Notes: generated by a model not told the origin, from the sequence alone. 64,000 bases of DNA from Pseudomonadota bacterium (GCA_018241265.1 JAFEEF010000018.1:1-64000), one strand, 5' to 3'; counted from the first letter of the stretch, positions 10,281-20,948 are shown. Program-made: numbers and translations.

Positions 10281-10850
10281 ATGATCGATCACGACCCCGA
10301 AGCCCGACCGGACGCCCCGCTGGAGCAGGCACCGATGCCGTCGCGGCGCCGCCTGCTGCGCGGTGGCCTGGCGGCAGCGCCGGTCATGCTGACGCTCGCC
10401 AGCCGCCCGGTACGCGCCGGCGGCAGCTGCAAGGCCGCGTCCGCCTTCGCGTCCATCAACCTGAGCGGTCACAAGACGGCAGGCACCTGCACGGGTCACC
10501 AGCCGCCGTACTGGCAGGGCACGAGCTCATGGCCGGGCGGCTGCCAGGCCAGCGGCTCCAACGCGACCCAGTTCTCCGCCATCTTCACGACCGGGAATGT
10601 CTACCCCGGCAAGACGATGATGCAGGTGATGAACATGAACGGCACGACCGGCACGTCCGGCGTGGCGCGCTATCTGTGTGCCGCCTACCTCAACGCGAGC
10701 GCCACGCTGACGCCGCAGAACGTGCTCAGCCAGGCCACCGCCACCAGCGTGTGGACGTCGTTCATCAACAAGGGCTACTACGAGCCCACGGCCGGCGTGC
10801 AATGGAACTCCGACCAGATCATCTCCTGGGTCAACTCGACGATGAGTTGA
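10281..10850 (+). CDS. Tat-exported small Cys/Ser/Thr/Asn-rich protein, first gene of the HPr-rel-A operon
   Basis: 189 residues. A twin-arginine signal (SRRRLLRGG, residues 21-29, then a hydrophobic stretch to VRAGG at about 48) predicts export in folded form. The mature part contains four cysteines (in GSCK, GTCT, GGCQ and YLCA) and is rich in Ser, Thr and Asn. The CTGHQPPYWQ...SWPGGC pattern followed by ARYLCAAYLNASA vaguely resembles the C-x-G-x-W-K-x-H domains of bacterial surface proteins; that similarity is my inference. AGGGAGAG lies just before the ATG. Its TGA overlaps the ATG of the PqqD-like gene (10848-10852), so it is coupled to the kinase genes and may be their client or effector. 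Confidence 0.75.
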   Translation: MIDHDPEARPDAPLEQAPMPSRRRLLRGGLAAAPVMLTLASRPVRAGGSCKAASAFASINLSGHKTAGTCTGHQPPYWQGTSSWPGGCQASGSNATQFSAIFTTGNVYPGKTMMQVMNMNGTTGTSGVARYLCAAYLNASATLTPQNVLSQATATSVWTSFINKGYYEPTAGVQWNSDQIISWVNSTMS

Positions 10851-11161
10851 TGCAGCAAGCGCCGGCGCCCGCGCGCTGGCTTGCGCCCGCGACCGAGCGT
10901 TTCGGCTGGCGGCAATGGGATGATGATTGCGTCGTGTACGACGCAGCGACCGCCGACACGCATCTGCTTTCCGGGGACGCCGGCGCGGTGTTCGTCGCGC
11001 TGCTCCGGGCGCCATCGGCCCGCACGCCGGCGGAGCTGCTGAGAGCACTGTCCGGCGAGGTCGACGGTGCGGCGCAAGACGCCGCCGCCGAGCTCGCGAC
11101 GCTGCTCGAGATCCTGACGGGGCTCGAACGCATCGGCCTCGCGTGCCGGGCTGCGACTTGA
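10850..11161 (+). CDS. PqqD-like protein of the HPr-rel-A system
   Basis: 103 residues. The core WRQWDDDCVVYDAATADTHLLS followed by helical segments (AGAVFVALL, then TPAELLRAL) matches the PqqD-like winged-helix fold that in RiPP pathways binds leader peptides. The family tag 'HPr-rel-A system PqqD family peptide chaperone' describes such proteins found beside HprK-related kinase A. The start ATG overlaps the preceding stop, and the stop overlaps the TTG start of the kinase, so all three are translationally coupled. A leader-binding role here is inferred only from the family. Confidence 0.8.
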   Translation: MQQAPAPARWLAPATERFGWRQWDDDCVVYDAATADTHLLSGDAGAVFVALLRAPSARTPAELLRALSGEVDGAAQDAAAELATLLEILTGLERIGLACRAAT

Positions 11162-12081
11162 AGGTCGCCGAGGTACCGCAGGCACAACTCGCGCGCGAAC
11201 TTCGAGGCGCAGGGCTGTACCTGCGCACCGGGCCGGTCGTCAGCCGGATCCGCTCGCGCATCGGCGCGGTGGCGCGCGGCATCGCGCTGCACTACGCCGA
11301 GCACGCGCTGGCGGCCGACGAAGGCTACGCCGACTTCCACATCAGCATCGAACGCCCGCTCGGCTTGCGCCGCTGGATCCAGCCGCAGGTGCTGTTCCGC
11401 TTCGACGATGACCTGCCGTTCGCGCCGCTGCCCGGCGACCAGGGTTTCCCGATGCTCGAGTGGGGCCTCAACTGGTGCGTGTCGGCGCATTGCCACCAGT
11501 ACCTGACGATCCATGCGGCGGTGGTCGAGCGCGGCGGCCGCGCGCTGATCCTGCCGGCGCCGTCCGGCTCGGGCAAGAGCACGCTGTGCGCCGGGCTGAC
11601 CTTCAGCGGCTGGCGGCTGCTGTCCGACGAACTGACCCTGATCGATCCGGCGAGCGGGTGTGTCGTGCCGCTGCCCAGGCCGATCAGCCTGAAGAACGCG
11701 TCGATCGACGCGGTGCGCCGCTTTGCCGCCGACGCGGTGATCGGGCCGGTCGTCCAGGAGACCCTGAAAGGCGCGGTCGCCCACGTCAAGCCGCCGCTCG
11801 ACGGCGTGCGGCGCGCCGGCGAGACCGCGGCGCCGGGCTGGGTCGTGCTGCCGCAGTTCGTGGCAGGCAGTGCCGCCCGGCTGGAGCCGCTGTCGCGCGC
11901 GCGCGCCTTCATGCGCCTGGTCGACAACGCCTTCAACTACCAAGTGCACGGCCGGCGCGGCTTCGACGTGCTGGCCGCGCTGATCGAGCGCTGCGATTGC
12001 TACACCTTCACCTACAGCGCGCTGGCCGACGCCGCCACGGTGTTCGAGCGGCTCGCTGCCGGTTCCGCGCCGGACGCATGA
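11158..12081 (+). CDS. HprK-related kinase A (HPr-rel-A system)
   Basis: 307 residues. A P-loop PAPSGSGKSTL (about residues 134-144) and a downstream LLSDELTLID (Walker-B-like acid) resemble the C-terminal domain of HPr kinase/phosphorylase. The N-terminal 110 residues are family-specific (LRTGPVVSRIRSR, LHYAEH) and lack an HPr-kinase N-domain. The probable start is the TTG at 11158, giving MKVAEVPQAQLARELRG, which fits known family N-termini and overlaps the previous stop by four bases (TTGA). No HPr homologue is present in the window, so the phospho-acceptor is unknown. The ATG of the nucleotidyltransferase overlaps its stop. Confidence 0.85.
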   Translation: MKVAEVPQAQLARELRGAGLYLRTGPVVSRIRSRIGAVARGIALHYAEHALAADEGYADFHISIERPLGLRRWIQPQVLFRFDDDLPFAPLPGDQGFPMLEWGLNWCVSAHCHQYLTIHAAVVERGGRALILPAPSGSGKSTLCAGLTFSGWRLLSDELTLIDPASGCVVPLPRPISLKNASIDAVRRFAADAVIGPVVQETLKGAVAHVKPPLDGVRRAGETAAPGWVVLPQFVAGSAARLEPLSRARAFMRLVDNAFNYQVHGRRGFDVLAALIERCDCYTFTYSALADAATVFERLAAGSAPDA

Positions 12082-13172
12082 TGGGGCTGCCGGCAGACCT
12101 CGCGATCGGTGCGCTGATCGATCCCGCGGCCTTGACGCGCCTGACGCTGCCCGAGTGGGACCGCCTGCTGCGCCAGGCACGCAAGGCCGAGGTGCTCGCC
12201 CGCATCGCGGCCCTGGCGCGGGCGAGGGGCCTGATGGACCGGCTGCCGCCCGCGCCGCGCGCTCACCTCGATGCCGAATGGCAAGTGGCTGCGGCGCAGC
12301 ACGACGAGACGTGCCGCGAGATCGAGCGCATCCGCCTCGCGCTGGCCGGCGTGCCCGGCCTGACGACGGTGCTGCTGAAGGGCGCCGCCTATCTGCTGGC
12401 GGACGCACCCGCGGCACTCGGCCGCACCTTCTCGGACGTCGATATCCTGGTCCCGTACGCGCGCTTGCCCGAGGTCGAGGCGGCGCTGATGCTGCATGGC
12501 TGGGCGACCACGCACCACTCGGCCTACGACCAGAAGTACTACCGCCTCTGGATGCACGAGTTGCCGCCGATGCAGCACGTGCAGCGCGAGACCGTCATCG
12601 ACGTGCACCACGCGATCCTGCCGCGCACCGCGCGCCTGAAGCCCGACTCGGCCAAGCTCCTCGCCGCGGCGCGCGCGCTGCCCGGGCATCCCGGCCTCGC
12701 GGTGCTGGCGCCGGCGGACATGATCCTGCACAGCATCACCCACCTCGTCCACAACGAGGAGCTGAGCCACGGCCTGCGCGACCTGTCGGACATCGACCTG
12801 CTGCTCCGCCATCACGGCCGCGATGCCGGTTTCTGGGACGCGCTGATCGTCCGAGCCCGCGAGCTCGACCTCGCGCGGCCGCTGCACTACGGCCTGCGCC
12901 AGGCACATGCGCTGCTCGCGACACCGGTGCCTGCGCCGGTGCTCGCCGCGGCCGCGGCAGCCGCGCCGCCGCCCTGGCGCAATGCGCTGATGGACGGCCT
13001 GTGGCAGCGCGCGCTGCGCTCGCCGCACGCGACGACCGCCGATCGGCTGACGCCGCTCGCGCGCTTCGCGCTCTACGTGCGCGCCCACAGCCTGCGCATG
13101 CCGCCGCTCGCGCTGGCGCGCCACCTGACGATCAAGGCGTTCCGCCGCAGCTCGCCGGAGCCCGGCGCCTGA
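12078..13172 (+). CDS. Nucleotidyltransferase-like family protein (NTP_transf_5 type)
   Basis: 364 residues. The middle region has LLKGAAYLL (about residues 98-106) and GRTFSDVDILV (about 115-125); the S-D-V-D-I pattern is the metal-binding DxD of polymerase-beta-type nucleotidyltransferases, and DVHHAI further on fits the NTP_transf_5 family. The C-terminal third is helical and Ala/Arg-rich. Such proteins are regular companions of HprK-related kinase A and of exopolysaccharide/exosortase loci. The ATG at 12078 overlaps the kinase TGA by four bases. The substrate to be nucleotidylated is unknown. Confidence 0.8.
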   Translation: MMGLPADLAIGALIDPAALTRLTLPEWDRLLRQARKAEVLARIAALARARGLMDRLPPAPRAHLDAEWQVAAAQHDETCREIERIRLALAGVPGLTTVLLKGAAYLLADAPAALGRTFSDVDILVPYARLPEVEAALMLHGWATTHHSAYDQKYYRLWMHELPPMQHVQRETVIDVHHAILPRTARLKPDSAKLLAAARALPGHPGLAVLAPADMILHSITHLVHNEELSHGLRDLSDIDLLLRHHGRDAGFWDALIVRARELDLARPLHYGLRQAHALLATPVPAPVLAAAAAAAPPPWRNALMDGLWQRALRSPHATTADRLTPLARFALYVRAHSLRMPPLALARHLTIKAFRRSSPEPGA

Positions 13173-13180
13173 CAACCGGG

Positions 13181-14980
<1,800 letters not shown>

Positions 14981-15000
14981 CAGAGGGGAGGGGCGGCGAT

Positions 15001-15142
15001 GCGACCGATCGATTCTATCGACCGCCCCGCGAGGCGAAACGACTCATTACCTCTGCGTCGGCCTGCAACGTCAACGCCGGCAGGGCGTGCCGGCGTTAGA
15101 GTGGGGCAAGGGCCGCTTCGATGGCCACGAGGAGTACGAAAC
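15001..15142. other. 142-base divergent gap between glnS and the Tyr/Pro-rich protein
   Basis: This short region must contain the promoters of both genes. Bases 15030-15060 (ACTCATTACCTCTGCG area) are less GC-rich than the flanks and may be the promoter core. No clear -35/-10 pair was found by eye. Confidence 0.3.
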
Positions 15143-15493
15143 ATGCGCAAGTCCACCCTGCTCGCGGCGGTCGCCGTCGCCGGATCGCTGATCGCCGGCG
15201 CGGCCCATGCGGCCGTGGCGGTGTCGGTCGGCATCGGCCTGCCGCGCGTCGGCGCGGTCATCTCGACCGGCCCGGCGTATTACCCTGCCTACTACCCGGC
15301 GCCGGCTTATGCGCCTGTTTACGCACCGGCCTATGTCGCGCCGCCCGTCGTCTATCGTCCGAGCCTGCCCGTCTACTACGGACCGCGCTACTACGCGCGC
15401 CCGGTCGTCTATCCGGGCTACTGGCATCGCGGCGTCTATTACCGGCATCCGGGCTGGGTCCGTCCGTTGGCGCCGCCGGTGCGCCGCTGGTAA
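15143..15493 (+). CDS. Secreted Tyr/Pro-rich low-complexity protein
   Basis: 116 residues. The signal peptide is cleaved after GAAHA (about residue 23). The mature region is dominated by Tyr, Pro, Val and Ala in short irregular repeats (YYPAYYPAPAYAP and similar) and ends in a His/Trp/Arg patch (YWHRGVYYRHPGW). Similar YXP-rich exported proteins are common in betaproteobacteria with no known function. An AGGAG is 8 bases before the ATG. It is followed by a 14-base tandem repeat and converges on the response-regulator gene. Confidence 0.75.
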   Translation: MRKSTLLAAVAVAGSLIAGAAHAAVAVSVGIGLPRVGAVISTGPAYYPAYYPAPAYAPVYAPAYVAPPVVYRPSLPVYYGPRYYARPVVYPGYWHRGVYYRHPGWVRPLAPPVRRW

Positions 15494-15502
15494 ACGGCCC
15501 CA

Positions 15503-15558
15503 GGGAAGCGGCCCAAGGGAAGCGGCCCAAGGGAAACGGCCCGAGGGAAACGGCCCGA
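15503..15558. repeat. 14-base tandem repeat, four full copies, between convergent genes
   Basis: Units begin at 15503, 15517, 15531 and 15545. The first two are GGGAAGCGGCCCAA and the last two GGGAAACGGCCCGA. Partial copies flank both sides (15492-15502 and 15559 onward), giving about 5 copies. It lies in the 73-base gap between the Tyr/Pro-rich protein and the response regulator. The arrangement of two identical pairs suggests duplication of units. It contains no T-tract and is not a terminator by sequence. Confidence 0.9.
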
Positions 15559-15566
15559 GGGCCGGC

Positions 15567-16388
15567 TCACATCGCCTTGAACAGATGGGCGTAGAGCCGG
15601 CTCGCGGTGAGCTTGTCGGGATGGTCGCGCAAGGTGATCGTCACCTTGCCCGAGTCGTCGCGCAGCGCCGTCGCGATCGCGTCGGCCCGCACGACGACGC
15701 TGCGATGCACCTGCCAGAAACGCTGCGCATCGAGCCGCGGCAGCAGTTCGCGCAATGACATGCGGATCAGGTATTCGCGCGCTGCGGTAACGACGCGGAT
15801 GTACTTGTCGGCCGCCTCGAAGTAGATCACCTCGGCCACCGGCACCATGTGCACGGCGTTGCCGACGCCGGCCTGGATCACGACCAGCGGCGTCGTGGCC
15901 GAATCGACGGCCGGCGCCGCCAACCCCGGAGCGCCCAGCAGGCCTCGCAGTTGCGCCAGCGCCGCATCGAGCGCGGCCGGTGTCGCCGCCGCCGGCGCCT
16001 CGCGCTGCTTCAGCGCCGCCCGCAGGCGCGCGCAGGCAGCGGCCAATCGATCGGGCTGCACCGGCTTCAGCACGTAGTCGACCGCCGAGCGCTCGAACGC
16101 CTGCAGCGCGTACTCGTCGTAGGCGGTCACGAACACGATCAACGGCAGCGGCGCATCGGCCGCCCACTCCTCCGCGACCGCCTCGGCGGCTTCCAGGCCG
16201 CTCATGCCCGGCATGCGGATGTCGAGAAAGAGCACGTCCGGACGCAACGCCAGCGCCTGCTCGACGGCAGCCGCGCCGTGCGGCACGTTGGCCGCGACGC
16301 GCAGTTCCGGCCAGATGCGGCCGAGCTCGGCCTCGAGATGGGCCGCGAGCAGCGGTTCGTCCTCGGCGATGAGCGCGGTCGGATTCAT
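15567..16388 (-). CDS. LytTR-family response regulator
   Basis: 273 residues. The receiver domain (1-120) has acidic residues ED(E) at 9-11, phospho-acceptor Asp56 in FLDIRMPG and the conserved Lys in YVLKPVQP (about 109). After a Pro/Ala linker, the C-terminal LytTR DNA-binding domain (about 170-270) shows the IYFEAADKYIRV and FWQVHRSVVVR motifs. It should be phosphorylated by the kinase encoded immediately upstream; their coding regions overlap by four bases (ATGA at 16385-16388). Targets are unknown; no obvious paired direct repeats were identified nearby. Confidence 0.93.
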   Translation of the reverse strand: MNPTALIAEDEPLLAAHLEAELGRIWPELRVAANVPHGAAAVEQALALRPDVLFLDIRMPGMSGLEAAEAVAEEWAADAPLPLIVFVTAYDEYALQAFERSAVDYVLKPVQPDRLAAACARLRAALKQREAPAAATPAALDAALAQLRGLLGAPGLAAPAVDSATTPLVVIQAGVGNAVHMVPVAEVIYFEAADKYIRVVTAAREYLIRMSLRELLPRLDAQRFWQVHRSVVVRADAIATALRDDSGKVTITLRDHPDKLTASRLYAHLFKAM

Positions 16389-17518
16389 GCGGTCTGGTTC
16401 GATGGGAGCGGCAGACGGACGACCGCGCGCGCTCCACCGCCGCCGTCGTCGGCATCTGCGATCGCGAATGCCGCGTGGTCGCCGTACAGGGTCGCCAGGC
16501 GCTCGCGCACCTGCGCCAGGCCGAAGCGCGTGCCGTCGCCATCGGCCGGCGCGGCGGTCAGCCCGACGCCGGTGTCGCGTACCGTCAGGATCAGATCCGT
16601 GCCGTCTCTTGCCGCCGAAACATCGATGCGCCCGCCGCCGACGCTGGGCTCCAGGCCGTGCTTGATCGCGTTCTCGACCAGCGGTTGCAGCAACAGCGGC
16701 GGCACCGTCACGTCGGCGAGCGACTCCGGCAGATCGAGCCGCGTCTGCAGGCGCGTGCCCATCCGGATCTGCATCAGCGCCAGGTAGTCGGCGGTGCGCG
16801 CGAACTCGGCCGCCAGAGGATGCGCGGCCGTGCGGGAGGCCTTCAACGTCGCGCGCAGGAAAGCGATCAACTGATCGAGCATCGCCTGCGCGCGCAGCGG
16901 ATCGATGCCGATCAGCACGCGCAGGTTCGCCAGGGTGTTGAACAGCATGTGCGGCTCGAGCTGCGACTCGAGCAGCTTGAGCTGGTTCTCGGCCGCCAGC
17001 CGCTGGGCGGTCTGGATCGCGGCTTCCTGCTCGACGATCGTGCTGCGCGAATAGAAGAAGTACGTGATGATCACCGCCGGCACCAGCGACATCAGCATCA
17101 ACGACAGCACCTCGCGCAGGTTGTGCACATCGAGCAGCGTCGCCGAGCGCTGTCCGGTGATCCAGTCGCCGATCGCGGTGCCGCCGGAAAAGCCGAGCGC
17201 GCTGCCGATCACCACGACGCCGATCATCCATCGCCAGCCCGGCCAGCCGCCCGCGAGCTGCGGCGTCATCCGGCCACCGATCCGCGTCAGCAGGTGCGTC
17301 AGGCCGAGCCGGCCGAAATCGATGAAGAACCAGCACAGCATCGCGATCGGCATGGCATAGGCGAGCGTCTGCAGCAACGGTGAACCGCGCAGACCCGACA
17401 ACCCGGCGCCGATCAGCAAGCCGTAGCCTGCGGAGCGGATCGCGCGCCAGCAGTAGTCCACGGGCTTGCGCTCCGCCGGGGCGCTGACGGCTGCGACATT
17501 CGGCATGACGGCGGCCAT
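16385..17518 (-). CDS. LytS-type sensor histidine kinase (His_kinase/HATPase)
   Basis: 377 residues. Four or so hydrophobic segments (about residues 30-65, 98-118 and 138-155) form a membrane input domain with no recognised sensor family. The H-box reads LEPHMLFNTLANL with His190, typical of the PF06580 class. The ATPase domain has VENAIKHG (about residue 281) and a glycine-rich VRDTGVGL. It autophosphorylates and passes phosphate to the LytTR regulator that follows. The signal is unknown. Confidence 0.92.
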   Translation of the reverse strand: MAAVMPNVAAVSAPAERKPVDYCWRAIRSAGYGLLIGAGLSGLRGSPLLQTLAYAMPIAMLCWFFIDFGRLGLTHLLTRIGGRMTPQLAGGWPGWRWMIGVVVIGSALGFSGGTAIGDWITGQRSATLLDVHNLREVLSLMLMSLVPAVIITYFFYSRSTIVEQEAAIQTAQRLAAENQLKLLESQLEPHMLFNTLANLRVLIGIDPLRAQAMLDQLIAFLRATLKASRTAAHPLAAEFARTADYLALMQIRMGTRLQTRLDLPESLADVTVPPLLLQPLVENAIKHGLEPSVGGGRIDVSAARDGTDLILTVRDTGVGLTAAPADGDGTRFGLAQVRERLATLYGDHAAFAIADADDGGGGARAVVRLPLPSNQTA

Positions 17519-17551
17519 TCTGCTTTACCCGGCCAACGGCCGACGGTGCGC

Positions 17552-18061
17552 TCAGGCGGCGCTGAGCGCGCCGACGCCTCCGGCGACCCGGCGCAGCGAC
17601 AGCGCACGGCCGAGGAAGCACCCCGAGAACACGCCGTAGGCCAGGCTGCAAGAGCCGGCGAACGTCGCGTCGCCGGCCAGGCGCGGCTCGATCGCAAGGC
17701 ATGCGCCGGCGAAATACTTGACCGCGAACAGCCCGAGGATCAGCACCATCGGCAGCCAGCTTCCCGGCACGTGGAACAGCCGCGTCGCCGACGACCAGGT
17801 GGCGCCGCGCACCGCCAGCAGCCGGCGCGCGATCGCGGCCGCGGCGCCGGCACCGACCAACCAGGCGAACAGTGCGGTCGGCTGGTGGCCGAAAGCGCTC
17901 GTCACGCCGAACAGCGACAGCACGATCAGCCCGAACGGCAACACCGTGACGCGACCGAGACTCACGTCGCGGTCGCGCGCCTGCGAGGCGCCCAGCGCGA
18001 TCAGCGCGGCCAGCAAGCCCCAGACCCAGACCGGCGTGTGTTCGACGATTTGCAGCAACAT
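17552..18061 (-). CDS. DUF6622-like multi-pass membrane protein
   Basis: 169 residues with about five hydrophobic segments and the start MLLQIVEHTPVWVWGLLAAL, which I associate with the DUF6622 family of inner-membrane proteins. Two Cys (AGACLA and GSCSLA) lie in the C-terminal half. No catalytic motif is visible. It is encoded just upstream of the sensor kinase on the same strand (33-base gap), so it may be transcribed with it and could contribute to sensing; that is inference. Confidence 0.7.
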   Translation of the reverse strand: MLLQIVEHTPVWVWGLLAALIALGASQARDRDVSLGRVTVLPFGLIVLSLFGVTSAFGHQPTALFAWLVGAGAAAAIARRLLAVRGATWSSATRLFHVPGSWLPMVLILGLFAVKYFAGACLAIEPRLAGDATFAGSCSLAYGVFSGCFLGRALSLRRVAGGVGALSAA

Positions 18062-18292
18062 GTCTCGTACTCCCAGGTAGACCGCGCCGGAGCGCCATGG
18101 CGGCACTGTGCGTGTGCCGGCCGGCCGCCGCGAGCACCGTGCGACGAAGCGCTCGGTCGCGCCGCGAAACGCCGTCGCCGGGGCGCGAGCGGGCGTGCCC
18201 GCTGCACGGCATGGCGCCCGACGCGGCCGGCGATTCGGCCCGGCTATATTGCGGCGTAGATCCTCGACATGGGACGCCACGGGAGACCCTGC

Positions 18293-20035
18293 ATGCAATG
18301 TTCGCCTTCGCGCCGTCTCGGCGTGTGGCTGTTCTCCGCGGTCGTGTTCGGCGGATGTGCCTCGCAGCCGCCGCGACCGCGGCCGCTGCCTGCGCCGTTG
18401 CCGCCGGCGACGGCGCCTGCACCCGTGCAGCGACCGGTGCCGCTGCCTGCACCCGCGCTGGTTGCGCCGCCGGCCGCGGTCGCACCGGCGCCCGAGCCCC
18501 CGGCCGTCGCGGCGCGCTTTCCCGATCCGCCGGTGAGCTTTCAGACGCCGGCATTCGGTCCCGGCCATACCGGCTATACCAGCAACGAGGAGTTGCAGGA
18601 TTTCCTGCGCCGTCTGGTCCACGACGGCGGCCCGGGTCCGGATGCCACCACGGTGCGCCTGCTCGAGCCGGGTACTTCGCAGCGCGGCGTGCCGATCGAG
18701 GCGCTGCTGTTCACGCGCGACCCGGACGCGGCGATGGCGCTGCCGGTCCGCCCGACCCGGCCCACGGTCCTGCTGATCGGCCAGCAGCACGGCGACGAGC
18801 CGGCCGGCAGCGAGGCGCTGCTGGCCGTCGCGCTCGAGCTCGCCCATGGACGCCTGGCGCGCGTGCTCGACAAGCTCAACGTCGTGATCCTGCCGCGCGC
18901 CAACCCCGACGGTGCAGCCGCCGGCACGCGCAGCAGCGCGAGCGGCATCGACATCAACCGTGACCAGCTCCTGCTGCGCACGCCCGAGGCGCAGGCACAG
19001 GCGCAACTGCTGCGCCAGTACACGCCGCTCGTCGTGGTCGACGCTCATGAATATCCCGCGGTCGGCCGCTTCGTGGAGAAGTTTCGTGCCGCGCCGTCCA
19101 GCGACGTGCTGCTGCAGTACGCGACCACCGCGAACCTGCCGGAATTCCTCACCAAGGCCGCCGAGGAGTGGTTCCGCCGCCCGCTGCTTGCGCAATTGAA
19201 GACCGCCGGGCTCAGCGCCGACTGGTACTACACCGCGACCCCCGATCTGAACGACGGCAAGCTCGCGATGGGCGGCCCCGAACCCGACAGCAGCCGCAAC
19301 GTCAACGGCCTGCGCAACGCCGTGAGCTTCCTGATCGAAACGCGCGGCGGCGGACTCGGCCGCGCCTACTTCAAACGTCGCGTCTATGCGCAGGTGACGG
19401 CGCTCGGCAACCTGCTCGAAAGCGCCGCGGCACGCAGCGCCGATCTCGTCAAGCTGCGCCAGTTCGACGACAGCGAGGTCGCGTCCAAGGCCTGCCAGGG
19501 CGATGTGGTGTTGCAGGCCAACCCGACCGCGAGCGAATACCGCGTCACGATGCTCGACCGCGTGACCGGCGCCGACAAGGCCGTGACCGTCGCCTGGGAT
19601 TCGACCCTCGAGCTCGAAACGCGCAAGAGCCGCGCGCGTCCCTGCGGCTACTGGCTGGCGGCGAGCGAGACCGAGGCCGTCACGCATCTCCGCGGACTCG
19701 GCATCCAGGTCCAGCGCGTCGAAGAGGTCGGCGTGGTGCGCGGCGAAAGCTACCGCGAGGTCGCACGCGAATTGGTGCCCCCGTCCGATCCCACCACCGG
19801 CGTGACCGATGCGGGCGGCGTCGTGAAGGTCGGCGTCGAGGTCGTCCCGACGCTGATCGACGTGCCGATCGGCAGCTACTACGTCGGCCTCGACCAGCCG
19901 CTGGCCAACCTCGCGGTGGCGGCGCTCGAACCCGACACCAACCACAGCTACGTCGCGCACCGTGTCGTCACCGCGACGCAGGCCGAGGCGCGCCTGATGG
20001 CCCGCCCGGAGATGCGGATGACGGCGCTGCCTTGA
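18293..20035 (+). CDS. M14-like zinc carboxypeptidase lipoprotein
   Basis: About 580 residues from the ATG at 18293, which has GGGAG 8 bases upstream; an ATG 8 codons earlier is possible. The lipobox is VFGGC (Cys about 22), followed by a Pro/Ala-rich linker to about residue 85. The M14 zinc site is visible: His166 and Glu169 in QQHGDEPAG and His252 in VDAHEY. NPDG and INRDQ match conserved M14 segments, and IETRGGG supplies a candidate catalytic Glu. The extra C-terminal 200 residues lack a recognised domain. It probably trims peptides or peptidoglycan-derived stems in the periplasm. Confidence 0.85.
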   Translation: MQCSPSRRLGVWLFSAVVFGGCASQPPRPRPLPAPLPPATAPAPVQRPVPLPAPALVAPPAAVAPAPEPPAVAARFPDPPVSFQTPAFGPGHTGYTSNEELQDFLRRLVHDGGPGPDATTVRLLEPGTSQRGVPIEALLFTRDPDAAMALPVRPTRPTVLLIGQQHGDEPAGSEALLAVALELAHGRLARVLDKLNVVILPRANPDGAAAGTRSSASGIDINRDQLLLRTPEAQAQAQLLRQYTPLVVVDAHEYPAVGRFVEKFRAAPSSDVLLQYATTANLPEFLTKAAEEWFRRPLLAQLKTAGLSADWYYTATPDLNDGKLAMGGPEPDSSRNVNGLRNAVSFLIETRGGGLGRAYFKRRVYAQVTALGNLLESAAARSADLVKLRQFDDSEVASKACQGDVVLQANPTASEYRVTMLDRVTGADKAVTVAWDSTLELETRKSRARPCGYWLAASETEAVTHLRGLGIQVQRVEEVGVVRGESYREVARELVPPSDPTTGVTDAGGVVKVGVEVVPTLIDVPIGSYYVGLDQPLANLAVAALEPDTNHSYVAHRVVTATQAEARLMARPEMRMTALP

Positions 20036-20093
20036 GGCGGGTCGATCGCCGGCCGCGTAAGGTCCGGCGCTGCCGACCGACTGAACGGACACG

Positions 20094-20948
20094 ATGAACG
20101 AGACCGTCACTCTCGCTGTCGCGGCGCCACCCACCGCCGCGCAGCGCCGCCGCATCTACCGGCATCGCCTGCCCGTGCGCGTGATGCACTGGATCAACGT
20201 CGTCTGCCTGACGATCCTGCTGATGAGCGGCCTGCAGATCTTCAATGCCCATCCGGCGCTGTACTGGGGCAAGAAGTCGGAATTCGACAAGCCGTGGGTC
20301 GTGCTCGGCGCGATGCAGACGCCGCAAGGCGTCAGGGGCACGACCTTCATCGGCAGCCACCGGTTCGACACCGACGGCGTGCTCGGCCGCTCCAACGTCA
20401 ACGGCAGCCCGGCCGTGCGCGGCTTCCCGTCGTGGGCGACGATCCCCGGCAGCCAATGGCTGGCGATGGGGCGCCACTGGCACTTCTTCTTCGCGTGGCT
20501 GTTCGTCATCAACGGCCTTTGCTATGTCGGCTATGCGGTCTTCAGCGGGCACCTGAAGCGCGACCTCGTGCCGACGCGCGCCGAATGGCGTTCGATCGGC
20601 GCATCGATCCGCGACCATTTGCTGTTCCGCCATCCGACCGGCGACGCGGCGCGGCGCTACAACGTGCTGCAGAACAGCGCCTACCTCGTCGTGATCTTCG
20701 TGCTCCTGCCGCTCGTCGTGATCGCCGGCATGGCGATGTCGCCGCGGCTCGATACCGTGATCCACGGCTGGGTCGACTGGCTGGGCGGCCGCCAGTCGGC
20801 CCGCACCGTGCACTTCCTCGCCGCGGCCGGCCTGCTGCTCTTCGTGCTGATCCATGTGTTCGAGGTGTTGATCAGCGGCGTCTGGAACCAGCTCCGCTCG
20901 ATGATCACCGGCTGGTACGACCTGCCGCCGGATCGGAGCGCCCGATGA
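20094..20948 (+). CDS. Cytochrome b561/b-type membrane subunit
   Basis: 284 residues with four strong transmembrane segments. Candidate haem-binding histidines are present in RVMHWIN, GRHWHFFF, VHFLAAAG and LIHVFEV, the pattern of hydrogenase/formate-dehydrogenase-type cytochrome b subunits. An unusually long periplasmic loop (about residues 50-110, containing RFDTDGVLG) separates helices 1 and 2. The stop overlaps the ATG of the molybdopterin enzyme by four bases (ATGA), so it is very likely the membrane electron-transfer partner of that protein. Confidence 0.87.
   Translation: MNETVTLAVAAPPTAAQRRRIYRHRLPVRVMHWINVVCLTILLMSGLQIFNAHPALYWGKKSEFDKPWVVLGAMQTPQGVRGTTFIGSHRFDTDGVLGRSNVNGSPAVRGFPSWATIPGSQWLAMGRHWHFFFAWLFVINGLCYVGYAVFSGHLKRDLVPTRAEWRSIGASIRDHLLFRHPTGDAARRYNVLQNSAYLVVIFVLLPLVVIAGMAMSPRLDTVIHGWVDWLGGRQSARTVHFLAAAGLLLFVLIHVFEVLISGVWNQLRSMITGWYDLPPDRSAR

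Noticed and set aside
15567-18554. A minus-strand frame of nearly 1000 codons ending as the response regulator
   Set aside because: The first two thirds overlap the kinase and the membrane protein in the wrong frame; the LytTR regulator from 16388 is the only sensible part.
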